Assembly (NCBI RefSeq): GCF_001509795.1
Contig: NZ_LLZN01000051.1
Coordinates: 35,808 to 99,807 of the forward strand
DNA length: 64,000 nucleotides
From: Streptomyces sp. NRRL WC-3605
GTDB taxonomy: Bacteria > Actinomycetota > Actinomycetes > Streptomycetales > Streptomycetaceae
Direction: 5' to 3'
This document shows positions 49,713-57,845 of this stretch, piece by piece. A program made the translations under genes and the position numbers. The notes below the pieces were generated by a model, which worked only from the letters and a program-made list of their open reading frames with translations, was not told the DNA's origin and searched no databases. Every line of letters begins with the position of its first letter. The stretch's first letter is position 1.

Positions 49713-50038
49713 GCGATCTCGGCCCGGGTGCTGTCCCCGATGTAGTCGCCGACCACGAGGACTTCGTCGGCGAGCCGGATCTTCGCCCGGTGCAGTTCGT
49801 CCAGCCGAAGCTTCAGCGCCTTGGCCTGATCAGGATCCGACCACAGTGGGTTCGGCGACTTCAGGTCGCACCCCGGCTTCACGACGATCCTCCCCGCTTC
49901 GGTCTCCCGCACGTCGGCCTCGCCCATCTCGGCCATGAACCGGGTGGAGCCGCAGATCACGACGATGCGTGGAAGGCCCAACCGCTGCTTCGCGTCCGCG
50001 AGCTTCTCCTCGGCGGTATGCGGTACCGGGCGTGACAC
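49643..50038 (-). CDS. DUF4406/nucleoside-deoxyribosyltransferase-like protein
   Basis: A 131-residue protein of the nucleoside 2-deoxyribosyltransferase-like/SLOG group. IVVICGSTRFMAEM is the N-terminal nucleotide loop, KIRLADEVLVVGDYIGDSTRAEIAYARSLGKPVRF the C-terminal block with the catalytic-type Glu (read in parts). Short length fits DUF4406. CCAGGAGGAACC precedes the GTG at 50038. Substrate unknown. Confidence 0.82.
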   Translation of the reverse strand: MSRPVPHTAEEKLADAKQRLGLPRIVVICGSTRFMAEMGEADVRETEAGRIVVKPGCDLKSPNPLWSDPDQAKALKLRLDELHRAKIRLADEVLVVGDYIGDSTRAEIAYARSLGKPVRFTHPEVDADAGR

Positions 50039-50193
50039 TGGTTCCTCCTGGTGACGTGGTCCTCGGCTTCACATGGCCCGGCGAAAGCCGTGCACGGGCG
50101 AGGCAGACGCGGACAATCTCGGTGGTCGCCGGACGGCGACAGTTGCGATCATGAACCGTCCGAGCCTGACGATGTGTGAGGAATGCGATCGAG

Positions 50194-50841
50194 ATGCCAG
50201 CCGTCCCCGCCGATCCGACCGTAGTACATCCGATGCCCGACCAGCCCCGGGTCGTGCTGCTCAAACCACTGATCACCTCGCCGCTGATCGAAGTGGGGGA
50301 GTACTCCTACTACGACGACCCGGATGACCCGACGGCGTTCCAGACCCGCAACGTGCTCTACCACTACGGGCCGGAAAGGCTGGTCATCGGAAAGTTCTGC
50401 GCACTCGGCGAGGGGGTGCGGTTCATCATGAACGGCGCCAACCACCGTATGGACGGACCCTCGACGTTTCCGTTCCCGATCATGGGCGGATCGTGGGCCG
50501 AGCACTTCGACCTGATCACGGGGCTGCCCGGTCGGGGTGACACCGTGGTCGGGAACGACGTCTGGTTCGGTTACCGTGCCATGGTGATGCCGGGCGTCCG
50601 TATCGGACACGGAGCCGTCATCGCCTCCGGCTCCGTCGTCGTCGACGACGTTCCCGACTACGGCATCGTCGGCGGCAACCCGGCCCGCCTCATCCGCCGT
50701 CGCTTCGACGACGAGGACATCGCCCGGCTCCTGGCCGTCGCCTGGTGGGACTGGCCGGCCCGGCACATCACCGAGCACATCCGCACGATCATGTCCGGCA
50801 GCGTCGACGAACTGGAGGCCGCGGCACCGAAGGGCCGGTAG
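50194..50841 (+). CDS. CatB/Vat-type LbH O-acetyltransferase
   Basis: A 215-residue left-handed beta-helix acetyltransferase of the xenobiotic (Vat/CatB) type. YHYGPERLVIGKFCALGEGVRFIMNGANHRMD (read in parts) includes the catalytic-His loop, DVWFGYRAMVMPGVRIGHGAVIASGSVV the hexapeptide coils, and PDYGIVGGNPARLIRRRF the closing motif. Relatives acetylate streptogramin A or chloramphenicol, so it may give resistance, but many have other targets. ATG 50194 or GTG 50176. Confidence 0.88.
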   Translation: MPAVPADPTVVHPMPDQPRVVLLKPLITSPLIEVGEYSYYDDPDDPTAFQTRNVLYHYGPERLVIGKFCALGEGVRFIMNGANHRMDGPSTFPFPIMGGSWAEHFDLITGLPGRGDTVVGNDVWFGYRAMVMPGVRIGHGAVIASGSVVVDDVPDYGIVGGNPARLIRRRFDDEDIARLLAVAWWDWPARHITEHIRTIMSGSVDELEAAAPKGR

Positions 50842-50913
50842 ACGAGCCTTCCGGCACGGCGGCGGCGGGACCCCTGGGCGCGCCCCCAGCAGCCCCGCCG
50901 CGTGCTGTCCCGT

Positions 50914-51666
50914 TCAGACGGCCAGTGAGGCGACCTCGTCGCGGGCCCGCTTCGGTTCCAGGACGCGTTCGGCCAGGAAGCCGAACAACAACCCGAAAGC
51001 GGCCCACAGGACGGCCTGGAGACCGATCGAGGCCACCCGGAACTCCCACAGGTCGGTCGCCGGGAAGCCCTTGGGGGTGTTGTCCCCCTCCGGCAGGACG
51101 GCCATCACGACCGCGACGACCGTGACGAAGGCGACGCCGGCGGCGATGGTGGCGTTCCAATTGCCCCAGGACGGGGCGAGCTTGCGGCCCAGCAGGATCG
51201 CCGCGATGCCCAGCAGGACACTCAGGGCGATCATTCCCACGAACAGGATGGTCCGCTTTCCGATGGTGTCGGGGTTGCCGACGGCAGGCGGGTTCGCTGG
51301 GTACTTCAGGATCGGCAGCAGGTAGAGGAGCAGGAACCCGGCCAGCGCGGTGAGCGCCGCTGTGGACCGTGCCCCGAACCGGCCGATGCGGCCCAGCGCG
51401 AAGCAGAACGCGAGCGCCGCGATGCCGCCGATGGCGACACCGAAGACGAGCACACCCGTGGCGAGACCGGCGGTCGACTGCACGGTGCGACTGACGAGTT
51501 CCTCGCCGCCATGTCCGTGTTCATGGGAGCCGGCCTCCTCGAACGCGATGGCCGCGTCCACGGGGCCTTCCCCGACCAGGAAGGCGAAGACGAAGGCGAG
51601 CACGCCGGCGCCCAGGCCGGCGAGCATGCCGCGCACCAGCAAGGTGCGTACGGTGACGGAGTTCAT
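50914..51666 (-). CDS. cbtA: CbtA cobalt transporter subunit
   Basis: A 250-residue CbtA-family membrane protein. A His-rich loop (SHEHGHGGEE, about 47-56) follows the first helix; further helices include VLVFGVAIGGIAALAFCFALG and the LLLYLLPILKYPANPPAVGNPDTIG block typical of CbtA. CbtA and CbtB form a presumed cobalt importer. It begins 12 bases after the CbtB stop, in one operon under a cobalamin riboswitch. Confidence 0.9.
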   Translation of the reverse strand: MNSVTVRTLLVRGMLAGLGAGVLAFVFAFLVGEGPVDAAIAFEEAGSHEHGHGGEELVSRTVQSTAGLATGVLVFGVAIGGIAALAFCFALGRIGRFGARSTAALTALAGFLLLYLLPILKYPANPPAVGNPDTIGKRTILFVGMIALSVLLGIAAILLGRKLAPSWGNWNATIAAGVAFVTVVAVVMAVLPEGDNTPKGFPATDLWEFRVASIGLQAVLWAAFGLLFGFLAERVLEPKRARDEVASLAV

Positions 51667-51678
51667 CGAACGTCTCCG

Positions 51679-51897
51679 TCAGTGGCAGGGGAAGCCGAGG
51701 AGGTGCCGGGCGTCGTGCACCCATTCGTGCACGCCCTCACCGGAGACCAGTGCGGTGGCGCCCTGCTCGGCGCCGACGAAGTACAGCAGGACCAGCATCA
51801 GGATGCCGACGAAGACGGCCCAGGGGGCGACCGCCCGCAGCGGCAGCGGCGCGAGGGTCTGGGTGGTGGGGGTGGGGGCGGCAGTGGACTGCGCCAT
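51679..51897 (-). CDS. cbtB: CbtB cobalt transporter subunit
   Basis: A 72-residue single-helix protein (PWAVFVGILMLVLLYFVG) with the CbtB C-terminal metal motif GVHEWVHDARHLLGFPCH: three His and a Cys for Co(II). Together with CbtA it is the usual B12-regulated cobalt uptake pair. The ATG at 51897 follows GAGGAGG. Located directly below the riboswitch at 51952-52066. Confidence 0.9.
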   Translation of the reverse strand: MAQSTAAPTPTTQTLAPLPLRAVAPWAVFVGILMLVLLYFVGAEQGATALVSGEGVHEWVHDARHLLGFPCH

Positions 51898-51951
51898 GGC
51901 GAGACCTCCTCGGGAACTACGCGTCCCGCGTCGTGTGGAGCACTCGACGAC

Positions 51952-52066
51952 AGCGTTGGGTCTGACTCACCGCCCCACCTGGCTGGCGGGATGGCACACA
52001 GTGGCGCGACCGTGCCGGGCTTGCACCGGACTTCCGTAGCGCTGTCGTCCTTGTCGCCCCAGATGG
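51952..52066 (-). promoter_or_regulatory. Cobalamin riboswitch
   Basis: On the minus strand the leader contains GGAAGTCCGGTGCAAGCC, then CGGTCGCGCCACTGTG and GGTGAGTCAGACCC, which match the adenosylcobalamin riboswitch core (GGGAA..CGGTG..A, the B12-box CCGCCACTGT and the AGTCAG element). It ends about 55 bases before cbtB, fitting B12-dependent shutdown of cobalt uptake. Confidence 0.85.
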
Positions 52067-52139
52067 TAGGGGCAATGCGCAGTTCGGCCAACATGGCGTA
52101 CGCCACCTACGATGAACCGACCTCGCAGAAAGGCCCATC

Positions 52140-52712
52140 ATGACCATCCGGCTCACGCTGCTGTGCGCGGCGGCGCCGACGGAACGCGACGTGAGATTCG
52201 GCGCGGACACGCCGTTGGACGAGAGGGCCCTGGGGCAAGTCCGAGGGACGGCCGGATCGTTGCCGTCGGCCGGCGCCTGGCTCGCGGCGCCCTCCCAACG
52301 GTGCCGTCAGACGGCGAAGACCCTCGCAGGGGACGCCGTCGCTGTCGAGCCGGCCCTCCGGGACATGGACATGGGCGGCTGGCGCGGCCGGACTCTGGAC
52401 GAGATCGCGGCCGGTGACGGGACCGGACTCGCCCGGTGGATGTCGGACCCCGAAGCGGCTCCGCACGGCGGCGAGTCGGTGGCGCAGCTGTGCCACCGGG
52501 TCTCCGCCTGGCTGGAGGAGCTGCCCGACGAGACGGGCCGGGCCTTGGCCGTCGTCGAACAGGCCGTGGCCCGGGCAGCGTTGCTGCACGCGACGGGTGC
52601 GCCCCAGCAGTCGTTCTGGCGCATCGACGTTCCGCCCCTCGCCGCCGTGCAACTCACCGGCAGATCCGGCCGCTGGAATCTACGGATCCCCACGATCGGG
52701 AGCAGTCGATAG
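52140..52712 (+). CDS. Histidine-phosphatase-fold protein without the RHG motif
   Basis: A 190-residue histidine-phosphatase-superfamily protein. SPSQRCRQTAKTL-type (APSQRCRQTAKTL, about 50) is the second conserved block, GGWRGRTLDEI and HGGESVAQLCHRVSAWLE the third, and VEQAVARAALLHA the region of the second catalytic His, which is Gln/Ala here. The N-terminal RHG is replaced by LLCAAAP, so catalysis may be lost. Divergent from cbtBA, where cobalamin-cluster CobC-like proteins of this kind occur. ATG 52140. Confidence 0.82.
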   Translation: MTIRLTLLCAAAPTERDVRFGADTPLDERALGQVRGTAGSLPSAGAWLAAPSQRCRQTAKTLAGDAVAVEPALRDMDMGGWRGRTLDEIAAGDGTGLARWMSDPEAAPHGGESVAQLCHRVSAWLEELPDETGRALAVVEQAVARAALLHATGAPQQSFWRIDVPPLAAVQLTGRSGRWNLRIPTIGSSR

Positions 52713-53106
52713 TCCCCAGCCCGGAGTGGTCGCCGCGTATCGGCTGCGGGGTGTCCACGGGCTTCCCGGGCGAGCCAGTTGAGACCATGAGCAGGTGATG
52801 AGGTTCACGGCAGTCGGGGCGCCGGTGCGCATCCCGTAGTCCTCGCCCGCCGCCGCGACAGAGGCTGCTGTCCGGGCGTCGTGCGTCTTGCCATGCCCGG
52901 AACGGCATCCCAGGCATCCTCGTACATGCAGGTCACCCGGCCTGGGACGGTTCCATGACGTCCGATCGACCGATGGTCGTTGCGTCCGGCGGTGGTGACC
53001 ACCGATGCTTTCGGTGTCGCGCCGAACGGATCCGGGCTGACCACCTGGCACGGCCGCGGCACCCACATCCGGCATGCATCCATGCATTCATCCACGGGGG
53101 ACACCC
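52713..53106. other. Intergenic region without a gene
   Basis: About 390 bases after the phosphatase-fold gene. No frame carries a motif, and no repeat or dyad stands out. It probably holds the promoter of the secreted protein gene at 53107. Confidence 0.6.
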
Positions 53107-53736
53107 ATGCCCATGCCCATGCGCAGCCGAATCAGCGCTGTGATTGCGCTCGCCGTCGCCACCCTGGCCGCCGGCACGGCCCTGACGGCACCGTCCGCAG
53201 GCGCCGCGCCGAAGACCACCACGCCCACCTTCCTGTCGGCGTCCCAACTGCCGCCCCATCCCACGTCGTCGTGGACCGCGGGGCCCATCACCGAGGGCTT
53301 CCCCGAGGCACTCGGACTGTGCGTGAGCACGGAGGGCGTGCTCTCCTACGACTACCGGCACCGCACGTTCCACACCGACCTGGACACCAGCGCCGCCCAG
53401 CTCACCGTCGTGACGGGTACGACCGCCCAGGCCAAGGCCTTGGCGAAGCACTACGACGACCTGATCCGCACCTGCGCCGACCGCATCGAGGCCGCCACGC
53501 CCGACGTCGAGGCCCAGGGGCGGGACTACGGCAAGCTGGCGGTCGAGGAGGGCGCGCGCGTCCGAGGCCTGCACACCGAGACGTCCTGGGGCGCCTCTGA
53601 CATCGCCCTGCTGTCCGTCGGGCGTGACGGCAGGACCGTCACCGTGGTGCAGTGGGGGCAGATGGGCGACTTCACGGACGCCCCCGTGACCGCGTTCAAG
53701 AAGACGACGACCACGGCTGTCGAGAAGCTGTACTGA
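53107..53736 (+). CDS. Secreted protein, PknH-sensor-like
   Basis: A 209-residue secreted protein. The signal peptide (IALAVATLAAGTALTAP, cleavage near AGAA-PK) is followed by a mixed alpha/beta domain, with LGLCVSTEGVL and DDLIRTCADRIEA Cys residues that could pair, and a closing strand TVTVVQWGQMGDF. The layout recalls the extracellular PknH-C sensor domain, but that is tentative. Three ATGs at 53107, 53113 and 53119 follow one GGGGGA ribosome site; the first has best spacing. Confidence 0.75.
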   Translation: MPMPMRSRISAVIALAVATLAAGTALTAPSAGAAPKTTTPTFLSASQLPPHPTSSWTAGPITEGFPEALGLCVSTEGVLSYDYRHRTFHTDLDTSAAQLTVVTGTTAQAKALAKHYDDLIRTCADRIEAATPDVEAQGRDYGKLAVEEGARVRGLHTETSWGASDIALLSVGRDGRTVTVVQWGQMGDFTDAPVTAFKKTTTTAVEKLY

Positions 53737-53801
53737 CCGCCCGGCGACAGGGGCAGGACCCGAGGCCCGTCCAGCGGCCGCCCGACCTGCCCACCCCTCC
53801 T

Positions 53802-54617
53802 CTACCCAGCCGCCGCGACGGCGCGGAAGACGTAGGCGGTCATGGTCGCGTCGACCGGCCCCGGGCCCAGCCGGGCCGTCATCTCCTCGAGGACGGCGGC
53901 CCGGACGCCCGGTGCGTCTCCGTGCGCCTCGACAGCCGCGCGCACGGGCGTCCCGGTGAGGTAGCCAATGACAAGATCGGCGGTCGAGGCGGCCCGGCCG
54001 GGAAGTGTGAGCTCCTGCTCGTCCTCGACGGCGAACCCGGCCGCCGTCAGATCGGCCGTGACGACGGCGGGGTCGGCGTAGCCGTGCGGAACCGTCCTGA
54101 AGAACGCGGGCGGGTCGACGGGGAACGCCCGCTCCAACCCCGCCTGCAACGCGACTTCGAAGGCGTGCGCCTCGAGCGGGCCCCAGGTGTTGAACAGGAA
54201 CCGGCCGCCAGCGGCCAGCACCCGGCCGACCTCGCTGAACGCCGCGATGCGGTCGGGAAAGAACATCACACCGAACTGGCAGACCACGAGGTCGAAGCTC
54301 CCGTCCGGGAACGGCAGTCGCTGCGCGTCGGCCTGCCGCCACACCGCGCCCGGGGCGCGCTCCGACCCGAAGGCGACCATGGCCTCGTTGAGGTCGGTGG
54401 CCGTGACGTGGGCGGAGGGCAGTGCCACGAGCAGGCGTGCTGTCAACGCGCCGGTGCCCGAGGCGAGTTCGAGGACGCGTCGAGGGCTGAGTGCCGCGGC
54501 CCGGGCGGCCAGATCCTCGGCGAAGGGGCGGAAGACGACCGGGACGAGGTACTGCTCATAGGCTGCCGGCATGGATGCGGACCACCGCCGGTCGGCATGG
54601 ACTCCAGTCACCCTCAT
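53802..54617 (-). CDS. SAM-dependent methyltransferase (UbiE-like)
   Basis: A 271-residue class I methyltransferase: motif I VLELASGTGALTARLL (about 47-62), the acidic strand end ATDLN, FPDGSFDLVVCQFGVMFFPD (motif II/III), and AGGRFLFNTWGP (motif III). The N-terminal YEQYLVPVVFRPFAEDLAA is the usual SAM-lid helix. Substrate unknown. ATG 54617 follows AGGG at moderate spacing. Adjacent to the MarR gene in the same direction, 106 bases away. Confidence 0.88.
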   Translation of the reverse strand: MRVTGVHADRRWSASMPAAYEQYLVPVVFRPFAEDLAARAAALSPRRVLELASGTGALTARLLVALPSAHVTATDLNEAMVAFGSERAPGAVWRQADAQRLPFPDGSFDLVVCQFGVMFFPDRIAAFSEVGRVLAAGGRFLFNTWGPLEAHAFEVALQAGLERAFPVDPPAFFRTVPHGYADPAVVTADLTAAGFAVEDEQELTLPGRAASTADLVIGYLTGTPVRAAVEAHGDAPGVRAAVLEEMTARLGPGPVDATMTAYVFRAVAAAG

Positions 54618-54723
54618 GACGGTAGCCCTGCATGAGGCCACCGGCTCCTCGGCGCACCGTCGCGCATCTCTCGACGCGCCACCGCCCGGAGTGAGGCAAG
54701 GCACCCGGTGACAGCAGGCCCGA

Positions 54724-55149
54724 TCAGCGACCGGTGAGACGCGCGGTCAAGCGGGACAGCAGAGCGACGGACTCGCTGAGTTGCCGCATCTCGTCGGCGT
54801 CGAAGGTCTCGCGGATGGCGACACCCAGGGCGCCCGCGCGCAGCGTGCGTTCCCGCTGGAGGCGGGACCGGCCGGCGTCGGTGAGGTGCAGCAGGAGCTT
54901 GCGGCCGTCGTCGGGATGCGGCTCCCCGCGGACCAGGCCCTGGGCCGAGAGGTCCTTGACCGACTTGGCGGCCGACTGATGCGTGACACCGCGCATGCGG
55001 GCGAGGTCGGCCGTCGTCAGAGGGCCGTTCCGGTCGAGGAACCCGAGGATGGCGGCCTCGCCGGGCGGCATGGTGTCCACGGTCCGGACGGCCCGGACCA
55101 GTTCCCCGAGCGACCGCCGCAGTTCCTCGGCCAGGGCGTCTTCGTGCAT
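54724..55149 (-). CDS. MarR-family regulator
   Basis: A 141-residue MarR protein: EAAILGFLDRNGPLTTADLARMRGVTHQSAAKSVKDLSAQGLVRGEPHPDDGRKLLLHLT is the winged helix (read in parts) with the recognition helix HQSAAKSVKDL and wing HPDDGRK. Flanking helices form the dimer. It is divergent from the MBL-fold hydrolase (55236); the GTTGTACA repeats at 55181-55205 lie between them and are its likely operator. Confidence 0.9.
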   Translation of the reverse strand: MHEDALAEELRRSLGELVRAVRTVDTMPPGEAAILGFLDRNGPLTTADLARMRGVTHQSAAKSVKDLSAQGLVRGEPHPDDGRKLLLHLTDAGRSRLQRERTLRAGALGVAIRETFDADEMRQLSESVALLSRLTARLTGR

Positions 55150-55180
55150 GGGTCCATCGTAGCCGGAACTCCAAAACCGT

Positions 55181-55205
55181 GTTGTACAGTCTAGTTGTAC
55201 AACTA
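55181..55205. promoter_or_regulatory. MarR operator
   Basis: TAGTTGTACAACTA (55192-55205) is a perfect 14-base palindrome; a further GTTGTACA at 55181-55188 gives a direct repeat 13 bases apart. Position between MarR (55149) and the MBL gene (55236). Confidence 0.65.
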
Positions 55206-55235
55206 ACCTTCATAGAAGTGAGAGGTGCGGAGATC

Positions 55236-55877
55236 ATGGAACTCACGAAGTTCGGTCATGCGTGCGTGCGGCTGGAAAAGGACGAGCGTCGCCTCGTCAT
55301 CGACCCGGGCGGTCTGACCGGCCCGGAAGCTCTGGAAGGCGCGGACGCCGTACTCGTCACCCACGAGCACTTCGACCATTTCTCGGAGGAGGTACTGCGC
55401 AGGGCGGCCGAGGAGCGTCCAGGGCTGCGGATCTGGACCAACTCCTCCGTGGCCAAGCAACTGGACGGCATCGGAACGCAGGTCGTCACCACGGGGGAGG
55501 GGGAAGCCTTCAGCGCGGCCGGCTTCGACATCCGCGTCCACGGGACCTGGCACGCGGTCATCCACCCGGACATCCCTCGCATCCCCAACATCGGCTTCAT
55601 GGTCGACGATGCCCTCTTCCACCCCGGCGATGCCCTGACCGTCCCCGGCGCCCCGGTCGACACGCTGCTGCTGCCCGTACACGCACCCTGGTCCACCGTC
55701 GGGGACCTGATCGACTACGTACGCGAGGTCGCGCCCCGCGACACGTACGCGGTGCACGACGGTGCCCTCAACGACGTCGGGACCGCGATGGTCGCGGGTT
55801 TCCTGGGTGAGCGGGGCCCCGGGATCCCGACGCGGTACCGGCGCCTCGCCGCGGGTGAGAGCGTCCTGATCGACTGA
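55236..55877 (+). CDS. MBL-fold metallo-hydrolase (UlaG-like)
   Basis: A 213-residue metallo-beta-lactamase-fold hydrolase. Metal motif THEHFDHF (about 39-46) has the HxHxDH set, GTWHAVIHPDI supplies another His, and the LFHPGDAL acid and late HAPWSTV His complete the site. Small size fits the UlaG/L-ascorbate-6-phosphate lactonase group. Repressed, most likely, by the divergent MarR. Substrate open. Confidence 0.87.
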   Translation: MELTKFGHACVRLEKDERRLVIDPGGLTGPEALEGADAVLVTHEHFDHFSEEVLRRAAEERPGLRIWTNSSVAKQLDGIGTQVVTTGEGEAFSAAGFDIRVHGTWHAVIHPDIPRIPNIGFMVDDALFHPGDALTVPGAPVDTLLLPVHAPWSTVGDLIDYVREVAPRDTYAVHDGALNDVGTAMVAGFLGERGPGIPTRYRRLAAGESVLID

Positions 55878-56280
55878 CGGTCGGCGCCGGCGGGATGGTG
55901 CCCGGGGTCGCAGGGCCGTGGGGCCGCCACACCTCCCCGCCCGCGTCGAAACCGGCCAGCCCCGGCGGCCCCACGACTCCGCACCTGATGCCGCGCCGGC
56001 GATCCAGGCTCCACCTGGCCGCGCACTGGAGGGCATGGCAGATCCTGGGTCTGCTCGCCAGCCCTGCGATGTAAAGAGCTCCGCCTGCGGGAGGGCTGCT
56101 GCGCAGAGCAGCGCGATAGCGCCCGCCCCCAGCGGGGAGGGGAGGAGGGCGGTCAGATTGCAAACTCTTTCACACACCCCTCAGCTCGATTGCCAGGCTC
56201 TTTGTATACATCCCCACCAAGTGTCTGAAAATCCTTGCTGCAAGTTGCATGCGTATCCGAATGGCTTGAGGATGCGCCGC
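55878..56280. other. Intergenic region, AT-richer towards its end
   Basis: About 400 bases between MBL and amylase inhibitor genes. No gene found. The last 130 bases are unusually AT-rich (e.g., CTTTGTATACATC at 56198-56210), as expected for a promoter region of the inhibitor. Confidence 0.55.
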
Positions 56281-56628
56281 ATGACCAATCACGTGACGCG
56301 ACGCGCACAGTCCTTCATCGCTCTCCCAGCAATCGTCGCGGCGGGATTGCTGGTGCCCCTGACGGCCGCGCCTTCGTCTGCGGCGACCGTCGGAGAGCCG
56401 GCTCCGCAGTGCGTCGAGTACTTCCAGAGCTGGCGCTACACCGATGTCCACAATGGCTGCCTCGACGCCGTATCCGTCACGGTCGAGTACACGAACGGCC
56501 AGTGGGCCCCATGCCGGGTCATCGAGCCCGACGGGCGGGCCACCTTCGCCGGATACGGGACGAACGGCAATCACGTGACGGGACTGCGGGCATGCGATCC
56601 CACCTCTGTCACCCCTGCGGGTGCCTGA
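56281..56628 (+). CDS. Tendamistat-like alpha-amylase inhibitor
   Basis: A 115-residue secreted protein. The signal peptide (SFIALPAIVAAGLLVPLTA, cleavage near SSA-AT) is followed by VGEPAPQCVEYFQSWRYTDV and HNGCLDAVSVTVEYTNG, aligning with tendamistat (SEPAPSCVTLYQSWRY...). The Trp-Arg-Tyr triad that binds alpha-amylase is intact, as are the four disulfide Cys (QCV, NGC, APC, RAC). ATG 56281 was chosen because GAGG lies nine bases upstream; ATG 56272 is too close to it. Secreted antagonist of mammalian-type amylases. Confidence 0.9.
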   Translation: MTNHVTRRAQSFIALPAIVAAGLLVPLTAAPSSAATVGEPAPQCVEYFQSWRYTDVHNGCLDAVSVTVEYTNGQWAPCRVIEPDGRATFAGYGTNGNHVTGLRACDPTSVTPAGA

Positions 56629-57094
56629 ACTGCGTAAACGAGGCTGATGATCTGCAGGATGCACCGTCGAGGGACCTGCCCTGACAGCTGTGCATAGGCA
56701 CGGATCATCGGGGTAGTTGGCAGCTGTCCGGCGGGAGGGCTGGGGCCGTCGAACCTGGGGAGGTCGAAGCGGCCCCGGCCTTCCCGCTGTACGGCAACGG
56801 CCGATGACCTGCACTCTGGGCGCGGCCGGAACCGGTAGTCCTCATTGCAGGCAAGGCGACGGCGCCGACGACTGGAAGCCGATCCTGAATCCGGACGCCC
56901 CCGCGCACGACGCGCGGGCGCCGACCTTCCGTGGCGGGTCACCTGCATAGAGCGGGGAGCGGACTCGGTGTTCTCACAGGTCTCCCACTTCACCGAAGGC
57001 TGTATGGTTCGGGACCCTGGACGAGCGGCAACTGTGGAGGAGTCCGAGCGCCTGGCGACGCTGTCGCCGTACGGCCACAGTTGCGGGACGGCGT
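56629..57094. other. Intergenic region without a gene
   Basis: About 465 bases. Frames give no motif and the third-base pattern is irregular. No terminator-like dyad was seen. Confidence 0.55.
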
Positions 57095-57691
57095 TCAGAT
57101 CGTGGGGGTGGTGCGGGAAGGGGGGCGCGCCTCCAGCACGACTGCCGTGCCGGCGGCCGTCCGGTCCTCGTGCATGGTGATGAGCTGACCTGGCTGGACG
57201 TGCGTCCAATGGGCAGGGGTGAGGGGGACGAGCCGCACGGTGGCTCGGCCGCCAGGGTGCAGAAGGGGCATGTCCTCGACCCAGAGCCCCGCGATGCTGA
57301 CGGAGGTGTGCCCTGTGGGTGACAGGTTGCCGATGTCCCACATGGGTCGCAGAACACCGTGACCCGAGATGGGCGTCGTGCGACGGGTCTCGTGGGCGGG
57401 CCGTAGCATCAGGTCCGCCCGGATCATGCCGTTCATGATCTCGGAACACCGCCAGTGGCACCAGGCCCTGCTCCGCTCAAGGCCAAGCTGCGTAGCCGCC
57501 TCGGCAAGCTGCTCCCAGAAGGCCAGGGGCAGCGGTAGCCCGCCTCCGAGCTCCTCCAGCAGGTTCAGCGCGATCTGCCATTCGTCGTGGACGAGATAGT
57601 CCCAGATGTCCTCCACCGAGAGGTCGTTCTCGGTCGCGACCTCCTGCGGAACGAGGAGGGAAGCCGATTCGAGCAGCTCGGTGACGTTCAT
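57095..57691 (-). CDS. Hypothetical protein with EF-Tu-like C-terminal strand domain
   Basis: A 198-residue protein. N-terminal half is helical (VEDIWDYLVHDEWQIALNLLEELG, and SRAWCHWRCSEIMNGMIRADL). The C-terminal half reads GLWVEDMPLLHPGGRATVRLVPLTPAHWTHVQPGQLITMHED (read in parts), reminiscent of EF-Tu domain III barrel strands (GGRATVRL...HVQPGQxI). No GTPase motifs, so not an elongation factor. Family name unknown to me. ATG 57691. Confidence 0.65.
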   Translation of the reverse strand: MNVTELLESASLLVPQEVATENDLSVEDIWDYLVHDEWQIALNLLEELGGGLPLPLAFWEQLAEAATQLGLERSRAWCHWRCSEIMNGMIRADLMLRPAHETRRTTPISGHGVLRPMWDIGNLSPTGHTSVSIAGLWVEDMPLLHPGGRATVRLVPLTPAHWTHVQPGQLITMHEDRTAAGTAVVLEARPPSRTTPTI

Positions 57692-57845
57692 GCGGTCATT
57701 GTCGCCGTGAACCGGATCCACAGGTCCGACCGGCTGCAGCTTCGCCCGCTTTCGTGTCCTTCGCAGCGCGGGCGATGAGTTTCTGGCTGTTGGCCGGTCC
57801 AACCTGGTGACCACGTCGCGTGACCACTTGGGAAAGGACACTGTC

